43,768 nt of DNA, taken from NCBI GenBank assembly GCA_030065855.1, contig JASJCT010000066.1, positions 1-43,768 of the forward strand, written 5' to 3'. Below are positions 24,210-31,447 of the stretch, piece by piece. The stretch is from Myxococcota bacterium. GTDB taxonomy: Bacteria > Myxococcota_A > Polyangia > JAAYKL01. The stretch's first letter is position 1, and each line of letters begins with the position of its first letter. The position numbers were made by a program, and so were the translations under genes. Below the pieces are notes generated by a model, which was not told the DNA's origin, did no database searches, and saw only the letters and a list, made by a program, of their open reading frames with translations.

Positions 24210-25808
24210 TTAATGCCATTCCCAGTCGATGTATCCGGGCTTGACGTCGACCATGGCGTTGACCATGAGCTCCACCAGGCCGCCGTAGTAGATGCCGGCC
24301 TTCTCCCATGCGTCGTAGTAGGTGATGATGTCTCGTAACTGACCCTTGCAATTACTGCACGGCGCACACACGTACTTGGGGTGGTCCTGATCCATCACCT
24401 CGCCCTGGAAAGCTTCGAGGACTTGTCTGAATTTCCGCCGTCCGAAGAGGTGATGCCGATAGGACTGGAAGTTGTGGCCAGACATGATGGCAAAGCCAGA
24501 TCCACCGCCGCAGCAGTAGTTGTTGCATCCGTGGGGGGCCATTTCCCGGAACCGGCCCTCTGGCACGATGTGTTTTAAGATTTCCCGCTGGGGCGAATTC
24601 ACGCCCATGAGGCGGACCAGGTTACATGGATCGTGCAGGGTGATGGGAAAGTCGTTGCGGCTCTTATCGAATTTTATCTTTCCGGATTTGACGATGTCGA
24701 GCAGCACGGTCATGCAGCTCTCCCGCGGGGTGTTTAGGTCGCCGGTCAGCACCTTGTCGGCGATGACCGTGAGGGCCTTGTGGGCATGGCCGCACTCGCC
24801 GATGACGATTTTTTTGACGCCCAGCTTTTCAGCTGATTGGGCATGGACAAGAGCGGTGCGGGCAAACTGGACGTCGTCATAGAAGACGCCGTAGTTGATG
24901 CCGTCGTACGCAGCCAGGTCACTAGAGAGCGTCCAGTTGAGGCCTGCTGCATTAAAGAGAACGGAGAAGGACCCGACGTTTTCGGGCCAGGACATGATCT
25001 CGCCGGCATTGTGAAGGAGCATGATGTCAGCCCCCTCCTTGTCAATTGGCGTTTTTACATCAAGGCCCGTGAGCTCTGACGTGTCTTCGTCGATAAACTC
25101 TATGTTGTCCTTGAACACCAATGTGTTCATGCCTGTCGAAGATCCCACCTTCAGCTGCAGCATGGAGCCGTCATCGTGCAGCTCCTTGGCGTAGATCCCC
25201 ATCTCCTGGCTAGCGATTTTGCGAATCTCCCGGGCCATCAGGGCATTGTCCGCGCCAATGGGACACGTCTGGGCACACCGCCGGCACAGGTTGCACCGAT
25301 ACGCGAGCTCGATCAGGCGAGCGACCGTCTTCCAGTTGAGGTCAATATCCCCGTGAACCCACGTCGACTTATTCTTAATGTATTTGTAGTAAATGCGGCG
25401 GAGGATTTCAGAGCGATAGGTCGGCCGGTACAATGCGTTTTTGCCGCTCTCTTCGTAGATATGACAAGCGTCAGAACAGGTCTGACATTTTGCACAGTGC
25501 TCCATCGACATGACGAGGGGCTGTAAGAAGGTCCAGTTGTTCTCCGGCGTGAAGGCCTTTCTCAACCCAGAGAGAAAGCCGTTGACCAGCTTTTCCTCTT
25601 CCTCTTTTGTCTTGGGCTCGGGGATGTTGATGACGATGGTGTCGTCCAAGCAGACAATCCCCTTTGCCTTCTCTGTCAGCGGGGCAATGCGCGGCTCGTC
25701 TTCCAGTTTGTCGAACGGCGGCGGCAGTGGGACCTGGTCCTCGATCGCTACTTGGGCCAGGGGGGCATCCCCTTTTGAAATATCTTTTACGCTATTTGGC
25801 TGTTTCAT
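24210..25808 (-). CDS. HdrD/DsrK-like iron-sulfur subunit
   Basis: 532 residues, cytoplasmic electron-transfer subunit related to HdrD, DsrK, TmcB and HmcF. Two 4Fe-4S sites: Cys105-108-111-115 (HCAKCQTCSDAC) and Cys172-175-178-182 (CNLCRRCAQTCP). The C-terminal CCG domain is complete: Cys395 (HDPCN), Cys432-Cys433 (NNYCCGGG) and Cys484/Cys487 (CSNC). This is the site that holds the special cluster acting on disulfide- or thiol-type substrates. The N-terminal CCG motif is degenerate, with only GECGHAHK (Cys339). It ends YGGLVELMVNAM, as in sulfate-reducer complexes. Its ATG overlaps the TGA of the b-type cytochrome gene. The pair would form a DsrMK-like module linking the quinone pool to a cytoplasmic partner. 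No dsrAB, cytochrome c (DsrJ) or DsrOP gene is nearby. Confidence 0.88.
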   Translation of the reverse strand: MKQPNSVKDISKGDAPLAQVAIEDQVPLPPPFDKLEDEPRIAPLTEKAKGIVCLDDTIVINIPEPKTKEEEEKLVNGFLSGLRKAFTPENNWTFLQPLVMSMEHCAKCQTCSDACHIYEESGKNALYRPTYRSEILRRIYYKYIKNKSTWVHGDIDLNWKTVARLIELAYRCNLCRRCAQTCPIGADNALMAREIRKIASQEMGIYAKELHDDGSMLQLKVGSSTGMNTLVFKDNIEFIDEDTSELTGLDVKTPIDKEGADIMLLHNAGEIMSWPENVGSFSVLFNAAGLNWTLSSDLAAYDGINYGVFYDDVQFARTALVHAQSAEKLGVKKIVIGECGHAHKALTVIADKVLTGDLNTPRESCMTVLLDIVKSGKIKFDKSRNDFPITLHDPCNLVRLMGVNSPQREILKHIVPEGRFREMAPHGCNNYCCGGGSGFAIMSGHNFQSYRHHLFGRRKFRQVLEAFQGEVMDQDHPKYVCAPCSNCKGQLRDIITYYDAWEKAGIYYGGLVELMVNAMVDVKPGYIDWEWH

Positions 25809-26740
25809 TTTTTCTGCTCCTCTAACGCGGCATCAACCCAGGTTTTCTTTCCGCCGCCCTGAATGTGGGATGCTGACCAGCTGATCTTCTGACTGAGTAC
25901 TTCGCCAATGGCCGCTTCTTGGGGACCGCCCTTGAGATTTGGCGTATCGTTCCATCGAATGGCGTGATAGGCGAAATATTTTCCAATGAAATGGGACATG
26001 TGGGTCATGGGTACGTAAATGATTAACAAGCTCATCGCGATAACAGACAGGGTCGGCAGGAGCGATTCAATGCCAGTGCCGGGCAGGGCTGCCATGTTGA
26101 ACGTGACGAGACTTGCTGTAAAGGCCGATATTTGCGTAAAGCCCGGGTCCACCAAAAAGACAGTTGCTAGGGAAAGGCCGAATGCGAGGACAAAGAAGAC
26201 GAGATTGAAAATATCCGCGCCAGAAGTAAAGTCTTTGAGCGCTGGATCGGATAGTCGCCGCTGCAGCAATCCAAGGGCGCCGAACAGGGCGAGAATGAGC
26301 CCTGCGTACCCACAGGCGACTGTGGCAGAGGTAAGCAACGTCCCAAATCCACCGGCAAGGGCTTCAGGGGCGACAGCGCCGAGTAAGCCAGTGCCCAACA
26401 TGAGCACCGTGCAGCCAATGGTCAGGTAGAGGCCGAAGTGAAACGGAAAAGATCGCGCCCAGAGCTTTGGGTTGTGCTCCTTGAGGGCCACCAGAAATAG
26501 AATTTCCGGAATCATGACCTTGAGCTCGCCAAAGAGGGACACCTCCCTCGGCTTTGTCCACCACTCGCTCTCTTCCAGGTAGGACCCCCCGTAGTGGGCG
26601 CGTTTGGCCTCGTGGGCGACTGGATAGAGCTCCCACCGCACGTGCATGGGCATCTTGGTCCACATGACCACGCGGGCGATCACCGCAACGACAAAGATAG
26701 CGATCGCGACGTAGGCAACCAGGTAGGGAATTATGTGCAT
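25805..26740 (-). CDS. DsrM/NarI-like b-type cytochrome membrane subunit
   Basis: 311 residues with five to six membrane helices, the first at the very N-terminus (YLVAYVAIAIFVVAVIARVVMW). His residues in helices (for example FPFHFGLYLT and VPMTHMSHFIGKYFAYHAIRW) fit the haem ligands of NarI-like cytochromes; TGADIFNLVFFVLAFG is typical of the DsrM/TmcC/HmeC branch. The ATG at 26740 is preferred because AAAGG is about 8 nt upstream; a GTG at 26749 is adjacent to that site. Role: exchange of electrons between quinones and the HdrD-like subunit encoded next, with ATGA overlap. The last 40 residues are cytoplasmic and basic. Confidence 0.85.
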   Translation of the reverse strand: MHIIPYLVAYVAIAIFVVAVIARVVMWTKMPMHVRWELYPVAHEAKRAHYGGSYLEESEWWTKPREVSLFGELKVMIPEILFLVALKEHNPKLWARSFPFHFGLYLTIGCTVLMLGTGLLGAVAPEALAGGFGTLLTSATVACGYAGLILALFGALGLLQRRLSDPALKDFTSGADIFNLVFFVLAFGLSLATVFLVDPGFTQISAFTASLVTFNMAALPGTGIESLLPTLSVIAMSLLIIYVPMTHMSHFIGKYFAYHAIRWNDTPNLKGGPQEAAIGEVLSQKISWSASHIQGGGKKTWVDAALEEQKK

Positions 26741-26745
26741 CGTGT

Positions 26746-27402
26746 TCACCTTTCATACGTGCGCCCGGCCGAAAATTGGGGGCGCGTTTGTTTCGGGTTA
26801 TTCATCTGGGGCATCATCAAAACCACCACAGCGCACGGCGCGTTGTCGCACAGCCGCTCGCCATAGGCGCGCTCCACGGCCAGGCCCTGGTCTCCCACCG
26901 CAATGATGTCCATCGCCTGAGTGCGCGCGTATCGCCTTACTTCTGCTATCGGATGACCGGGAAGCACCATGGTGTGCGCATCTTCACCGTAGAGCGCAGC
27001 GAGCTCTGTTTCAGCGCGTCCGATGACCTCGGGCGTCAGCGGCAGTTGCCCTGGGCCATTGCTGGGCAGTTGATTTCTATCGCGGGATGGACAGTCGAGC
27101 CCCATCACGACATGGCACTTGCCGTTGCAGGTTGCGGCAAGGGATTTGGCAAGTGCCACCACACTGTCCTTTATCCTCGTTGAATTTACCCAGCACAGCA
27201 CCTTTTTAAAATCCAGGCCTTTGGAACGGACATCTGCCTTGTCCAAAGCGACCTCTATTTCTGGGGGCTGCTGCTTCATTGCCCGCCGTCCTAGCACGCT
27301 TCGTACCAAAATATAAAAACCTACATAAATGATCGGAATTATAGTGTAAATTTGAAACACGATCTTTTGGCTGGATGTCTGGATTGCAACATTTTGTTGC
27401 AT
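26746..27402 (-). CDS. membrane-anchored universal stress protein-like
   Basis: 218 residues from the ATG at 27402 (GGGAG about 6 nt upstream). A single N-terminal helix (IVFQIYTIIPIIYVGFYILV) is followed by a basic cytoplasmic segment. The C-terminal half reads as a universal-stress-protein fold: KKVLCWVNSTRIKDSVVALAKSLA as first strand and helix, AETELAALYG, and the end MDIIAVGDQGLAVERAYGERLCDNAPCAVVVLM. The last element matches the usual 'DLIVMGSRG...S...VL..A.CPVLVV', although the nucleotide loop G-x2-G-x9-G-S/T is altered. It is first in the operon with the cytochrome and HdrD-like subunit. A membrane-fixed USP domain in a redox complex operon is unusual; it may sense nucleotides or help assembly. 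Fifty bases of leader carry the operator cluster. Confidence 0.65.
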   Translation of the reverse strand: MQQNVAIQTSSQKIVFQIYTIIPIIYVGFYILVRSVLGRRAMKQQPPEIEVALDKADVRSKGLDFKKVLCWVNSTRIKDSVVALAKSLAATCNGKCHVVMGLDCPSRDRNQLPSNGPGQLPLTPEVIGRAETELAALYGEDAHTMVLPGHPIAEVRRYARTQAMDIIAVGDQGLAVERAYGERLCDNAPCAVVVLMMPQMNNPKQTRPQFSAGRTYER

Positions 27403-27437
27403 ATTTGCTCCCGTTCCCCACCTAGGGTGTAGAATAT

Positions 27438-27479
27438 ACACGGTTTTCCGTGTTGCAACCGGTTGCATCAGTGCAACCA
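27438..27479 (-). promoter_or_regulatory. operator cluster and possible sigma-54 promoter of the redox operon
   Basis: Three half-sites one helical turn apart: GTTGCA at 27452-27457 and 27462-27467, and TGCAAC at 27472-27477. The first two make the perfect palindrome TGCAACCGGTTGCA (27454-27467). Beside them is the inverted repeat ACACGG-TTTT-CCGTGT (27438-27453). Read on the minus strand, TGG (27479-27477) and TGC (27467-27465) have exactly 10 nt between the GG and GC, the -24/-12 spacing of sigma-54 promoters, although other promoter bases are poor. A sigma-70 alternative is TTGCAA, 16 nt, TATTCT. Confidence 0.5.
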
Positions 27480-27491
27480 GCCCCTTGCTGG

Positions 27492-28883
27492 CTACTTTGG
27501 CAGTTCAATTTTGAAGCGTTTCACCTTTCGCCACAGCGTGGTGCGATGCATACCCAGCTCTTTGGCAGCCCTGGGGATGCTCCAAAAATTGCGATGCAAG
27601 CACGCGCGAATCGCCTCTGCTTCCCCGCTACTCGCAAATCCACGAGGTGTGACATCTGGTTCATACTGGGGTCCCCAGTACGCCACCGTGTCCGGACGCC
27701 TGCCGTTTGCTTGACCATGTACGAGATGGTGAGGCAGATCTTGAACCCGAACATACGGCCCGCTGGAAATAATATAGGCGTGCTCTACGATATTTTCCAG
27801 CTCTCGGACATTTCCCGGGTAGTCGTAGGCCATGAGCACAGCCATGGCGCGCTCGGTAAGGCCCTGGATATTCCGGCCGGTTCGCTGACCGAGTTTATCG
27901 ATAAAGTGGTCGATGAGCAGCGGGACATCCTCGAGGCGCTCGCGCAGATCTGGTATCTGTATCAGGATAACGTTGAGTCGATAATACAAATCCTCGCGAA
28001 ACCGCCCGGTGGCCACCAGCTGATTGAGATCCTGGTTGGTAGCTGCAACCACGCGTACATCCACATTAATGGTTCTATCTGATCCGAGGGACTGGAACTC
28101 GCGGGTTTCCAAAACCCGTAGCAACTTCACCTGGATGGACAGGGGGGCGTCGCCGATTTCGTCGAGGAAAATCGTACCCCCCTCAGCGGCCTGAAACCGA
28201 CCGACCCGATCCTGTTTGGCGTCTGTAAAAGCGCCTTTTACATAGCCAAATAGCTCTGATTCGAGGAGTGTTTCTGGCAGGGCACCGCAGTTGACCGTGA
28301 TCAGCGGACCTTTGGCCCGAGGGCTCAAATGATGAATCGCATTGGCAAAGAGCTCTTTTCCAGTGCCGCTGCGCCCCTGCAGCAGGACGGTGGCATCAGA
28401 TTGGGCGATATTCGGCAGGGTTTGGAAGATCTGTCGCATCCGGGGAGTTCTGGCGATAATATCGTGAAACGCATTTCCTCTGGCAATCTCCCTTGGCTTC
28501 GGATGGGTCGCGCTAACATTGCGAAAGGTCTCTACACCGCCAATGAGCTCCCCGTTCCAGTTGACGAGGGGGGCGGCACATGCGCTGATGGTCATGGGCT
28601 TGCCCGACTTGGTCAGGGTGTCAATTTCAAAGTTCTTCACCCGTCGACCCAAGCGGAACGCCTGGCGCAGCGGACAGTCCTGGTCGCAAATCGGGGTGCG
28701 GAAAATATCGCGACACTGTTGTCCCAGGGCCTCTTCAACTGAAAATCCAGTGAGCTCGGCAGCGGCTGCGTTAAAAAAAGTGATTTGAAAGCGCCTGTTT
28801 ACGGTAAATACGCCGTCGGTGATATTCGACAGTATGAGGTCTACCAATTCGGCATGTTGGGGTGTGGCTGAATTAGTCGGCAT
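27492..28883 (-). CDS. sigma-54 dependent activator with Cys-containing PAS domain
   Basis: 463 residues. The ATG at 28883 is chosen because TTGGAGG precedes it by 4-5 nt; the frame continues upstream to a TTG with no ribosome site. PAS domain at about 10-125 with Cys57, Cys66 and Cys70 (QQCRDIFRTPICDQDCPLR), a three-Cys pattern common in deltaproteobacterial regulators that may hold a metal or sense redox. AAA+ domain at about 140-380: Walker A GRSGTGKE (170-177), GAFTDA (217-222) in place of canonical GAFTGA, Walker B FLDE (239-242). C-terminal Fis-type HTH (SIPRAAKELGMHRTTLWRKVKRF). Located directly upstream of the redox operon on the same strand, its likely target. GTTGCA sites before its own gene suggest autoregulation. 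Confidence 0.9.
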   Translation of the reverse strand: MPTNSATPQHAELVDLILSNITDGVFTVNRRFQITFFNAAAAELTGFSVEEALGQQCRDIFRTPICDQDCPLRQAFRLGRRVKNFEIDTLTKSGKPMTISACAAPLVNWNGELIGGVETFRNVSATHPKPREIARGNAFHDIIARTPRMRQIFQTLPNIAQSDATVLLQGRSGTGKELFANAIHHLSPRAKGPLITVNCGALPETLLESELFGYVKGAFTDAKQDRVGRFQAAEGGTIFLDEIGDAPLSIQVKLLRVLETREFQSLGSDRTINVDVRVVAATNQDLNQLVATGRFREDLYYRLNVILIQIPDLRERLEDVPLLIDHFIDKLGQRTGRNIQGLTERAMAVLMAYDYPGNVRELENIVEHAYIISSGPYVRVQDLPHHLVHGQANGRRPDTVAYWGPQYEPDVTPRGFASSGEAEAIRACLHRNFWSIPRAAKELGMHRTTLWRKVKRFKIELPK

Positions 28884-28930
28884 CAATCCTCCAATGGCCG
28901 CGGATCCCTCCCTGTTTAAATTTCGAAGAC

Positions 28931-29030
28931 TGTTGCACTCTGGTTGCAAAACGAGCCATCAATGATGGACTATAATAGATTTTGCTACGTTGCCAGGGGT
29001 TTTTGCAACAATTGGTTGCAGTTGGTTGTA
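28931..29030 (-). promoter_or_regulatory. promoter and GTTGCA operator clusters of the activator gene
   Basis: Half-sites: GTTGCA at 28932-28937 and 28943-28948, 11 bp apart; TGCAAC at 29004-29009, GTTGCA at 29015-29020 and variant GTTGTA at 29025-29030, 10-11 bp apart. Between the clusters a minus-strand promoter is plausible: CTGGCA (28991-28996), 16 nt, TATAGT (28969-28974). The same hexamer and spacing occur before the redox operon. Confidence 0.5.
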
Positions 29031-29035
29031 TGGCG

Positions 29036-29272
29036 CTAGTGCGATGTCAAACGAGATTTGTCGGGCTAAATTGGCAATTTCCCCTTTTCAAGGGGGCGTT
29101 TAGCTGGGGAGGGAGGTGACAATACCCAGTATATAGAGAATAATACATCAATAATATAAGCCCCATAATTTTGCGTCTTTGCCCGGGTATGGGTTAAATT
29201 AGAATTTGGATAGTTGCGATTTTGACAAGGCATGTCTAATAGGTTAGACACTCCAAAAGTCGAGGGGCTTTA
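29036..29272. repeat. partial copy of a dispersed repeat, and spacer
   Basis: 29036-29063 matches 43586-43613 at 25 of 28 positions (it begins CTAGTGC and contains ATGTCAAACGA). Both are followed, after a short diverged stretch, by a C-rich/G-rich stem (CCCCTTTTCAAGGGGG at 29081-29096 here). This copy lacks the second arm seen at the right edge of the window. The remainder to 29272 is AT-rich leader of the next gene; no coding sequence seen. Confidence 0.65.
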
Positions 29273-30445
29273 ATGAGGTATTGGGACCCCAAGCTGCTGG
29301 AACAGCTGATACATGTGCAGGACATTGACTTAAAGGTTCGAAAGCTCGAACGGGCTATCGATGAACTGCACGAACGCTCCAAAGAAGAGGATTCACTTCT
29401 CGTTAAGCTGAAACACGAGTTGATGGGGATTGAAGAGAGTGCCGCTGCAACAGAAGCACAGCACCAGATGTATATCGGCACCCTGGAGGACATTCGCACA
29501 GCCATACAAGGATTGGCCACCACCAAATCCGGAGCCCCCAAACCACGCACTCGCTCATCAACCGAAGCCCTTAAAATAGAAGAGGAAAAGCTATCCACAA
29601 TGGTTGTGGAAACCGAGGAGCAGATCCGGCAACTGGCTGTCCAGCGCACGAACGTGCTGAAGCAAATCGAAACCAGGTCCGCCGAGGTAGAGGCGTTGCA
29701 GCAGGGACCTGAGGCGGAAATTCGAAGGATCAGGGGCAGAATCAAGCGGCTCGAAAGGTCGAGAGAGGAAGCGGTTCAGGGTATCCCGCCCATGTTGCTT
29801 CGCAAATACGATCGCTTGAAAAACTCGCGCTCCGGTATTGGCCTGACCATACTCAAAGACGGGGTCTGCACGGTCTGCAGAATGCAATTGCCCACTGCCA
29901 TTGTCTCTCGGGTCAACAACCGGGAGCAAATTCTCGCCTGCCCTGCATGTGGCCGCATGGTGGCGAAAATTGAGATCACCATACTGCCCGCTGGCGAACC
30001 AAAAAAGCAGACCAAAGCTGAAACAAGCACGCCTGCGGAGCAAAAGGAACCGCCAAAGCAAAAGAAGTCAAAAGGCGCAGCTGAAAAACCCAAAGCAACA
30101 ACGACCCCGAAAGAGACCGGGCCGGAAAAGAAAAAAACCAAGAAAAAACAGTCAGCTACGGGGATAAAACAAAAAGCCTCCAAGGCGACATCGGATAAGG
30201 CAAAAAAGGGCGCGACAAAGAAGAGTGCGACAAAAAAGAAGCCTTCAGGGTCAAAAGCCAAGGCCGCCAAAGACGCGACGTCAAAGACACCCGCGACGTC
30301 GGGTCGAAAAACAGCCGAGAAAGCACCCGCAACTGCAAAAAAGAAATCAGTAGAAAAAAAGGACGCTAAAAAAGCCACGGCTCCAGCGCACAAAAAATCG
30401 ACTGCTCAAAAGGCAAAACAAGCGACGAAGAAGGAAAAAAAGTAG
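29273..30445 (+). CDS. coiled-coil C4 zinc-ribbon protein with Lys/Ala-rich tail
   Basis: 390 residues in three parts. 1-185 is a long antiparallel coiled coil (LLEQLIHVQDIDLKVRKLERAIDEL onward). 196-230 is a C4 zinc ribbon (Cys199, Cys202, Cys223, Cys226: GVCTVC, ACPACG). This is the architecture of the CdsZ-like zinc-ribbon family found next to nif3 or RNase HI genes in other bacteria. Residues 240-390 are almost only Lys, Ala, Thr, Ser and Pro, like the C-terminal tail of histone H1 or bacterial AlgP/Hc1-like proteins, and should bind DNA or RNA. GAGGGG about 8 nt upstream supports the ATG. Probable nucleic-acid-associated protein; the family's exact role is unsettled. Thirty-three bp separate it from the DUF362 gene. 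Confidence 0.85.
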   Translation: MRYWDPKLLEQLIHVQDIDLKVRKLERAIDELHERSKEEDSLLVKLKHELMGIEESAAATEAQHQMYIGTLEDIRTAIQGLATTKSGAPKPRTRSSTEALKIEEEKLSTMVVETEEQIRQLAVQRTNVLKQIETRSAEVEALQQGPEAEIRRIRGRIKRLERSREEAVQGIPPMLLRKYDRLKNSRSGIGLTILKDGVCTVCRMQLPTAIVSRVNNREQILACPACGRMVAKIEITILPAGEPKKQTKAETSTPAEQKEPPKQKKSKGAAEKPKATTTPKETGPEKKKTKKKQSATGIKQKASKATSDKAKKGATKKSATKKKPSGSKAKAAKDATSKTPATSGRKTAEKAPATAKKKSVEKKDAKKATAPAHKKSTAQKAKQATKKEKK

Positions 30446-30478
30446 GGTACCGCACCTGACAGTGGCGCTAGCTCGAAA

Positions 30479-31447
30479 ATGACACAAGAGTTGGATAGAC
30501 GCGGATTCATCAAACGGATATCCGCATGCAGTGCAGGTATCATCGGCGCCACGTCTATTGGTCTGATCGCCCGGGATCGCGGACGGGATGAGCCGCTCCC
30601 CCTGAAACGGACGTTGCAAGTCCGGGATTTTAAGAGCGGATTGGACGCGGTACCCCCCAGGCTCGTCATCGGTCGCGGAGATCCGGCTGTGGCAACCCGA
30701 GCCGCCATCGATGCGATGGGTGGTATGTCCCGCTTTGTGCGCCCTGGAGAGAGTGTGGTCATCAAGCCGAACGTGGGCTGGGACAGGATTCCTATCCAAG
30801 CTGCCAACACCCATCCCACTGTGGTCGCGACCCTTGTTGGGTTGTGCTACGAGGCCAAGGCATCTCGCGTGATCGTCACCGACAATCCCTGTAATGATGC
30901 GCGGCGTTGTTTTACCCGCTCTGGCATTTGGAAGGCCGTGGAAGGGGTCGGCGGAGAGGTCGTCTTGCCAGCTGCCCATCGGTTTCGACCCTACGACCTA
31001 GGGGGCGTTATCCTCAGGCAGATGCCCGTGCTCGTGCCTGCTGTGGATGCGGATCGGTTGATTAACGTGCCCGTGGCAAAGCACCACGGCCTGTCTGGAT
31101 TCACAGGGGCAATGAAAAACCTCTACGGTGTCCTGGGGGGTCGGCGGAACCGACTGCACCAAAAAATAGATGACTCCATCGCTGATCTGGCGGATTTTTT
31201 ACGGGCCACGCTTACGGTACTGGATGCCACCCGGGTCCTCCTGCGCAACGGTCCCCAGGGCGGTGATGTGTCAGATACCCGGGAAGTGGGCCGGGTGATA
31301 GTTTCCCAGGATCCCGTGGCGGTGGATGCCTATGGGTGCGGCCTCATCGATGTCGCGCCGACCGCGCTGCCCTATCTCAACTTGGCGGATCAGCGCGGCC
31401 TCGGAACAACCGATCTCACGCGGATTGAAAAGCACGAGGTTTCGTAA
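30479..31447 (+). CDS. Tat-exported DUF362 protein
   Basis: 322 residues. The N-terminus has a twin-arginine signal (DRRGFIKRI, residues 6-14, then a mild hydrophobic run CSAGIIGATSIGLIA), so the folded protein is exported to the periplasm. The body shows DUF362 features: ESVVIKPNVGW, ASRVIVTDNPCND, LINVPVAKHHGLSGFTGAMKNLYGV and DPVAVDAYGCGLI. DUF362 domains often occur with ferredoxin domains and are thought to work in Fe-S redox chemistry, with unknown substrate. Its TAA overlaps the ATG of the polyferredoxin gene (TAATG), so the two are co-translated and probably partners across the membrane. Confidence 0.88.
   Translation: MTQELDRRGFIKRISACSAGIIGATSIGLIARDRGRDEPLPLKRTLQVRDFKSGLDAVPPRLVIGRGDPAVATRAAIDAMGGMSRFVRPGESVVIKPNVGWDRIPIQAANTHPTVVATLVGLCYEAKASRVIVTDNPCNDARRCFTRSGIWKAVEGVGGEVVLPAAHRFRPYDLGGVILRQMPVLVPAVDADRLINVPVAKHHGLSGFTGAMKNLYGVLGGRRNRLHQKIDDSIADLADFLRATLTVLDATRVLLRNGPQGGDVSDTREVGRVIVSQDPVAVDAYGCGLIDVAPTALPYLNLADQRGLGTTDLTRIEKHEVS

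Noticed and set aside
24210..25808. Glycolate oxidase iron-sulfur subunit (GlcF) or glycerol-3-phosphate dehydrogenase subunit C
   Set aside because: These also have CCG motifs, but the adjacent NarI-like cytochrome and the YGGLVELMVNAM end fit the DsrK/TmcB group better.
29776..30393. 205-codon minus-strand frame rich in Phe, Ala and Val
   Set aside because: Antisense of the Lys/Ala-rich tail; the apparent hydrophobic protein is an artefact of AAG/GCC codons read backwards.
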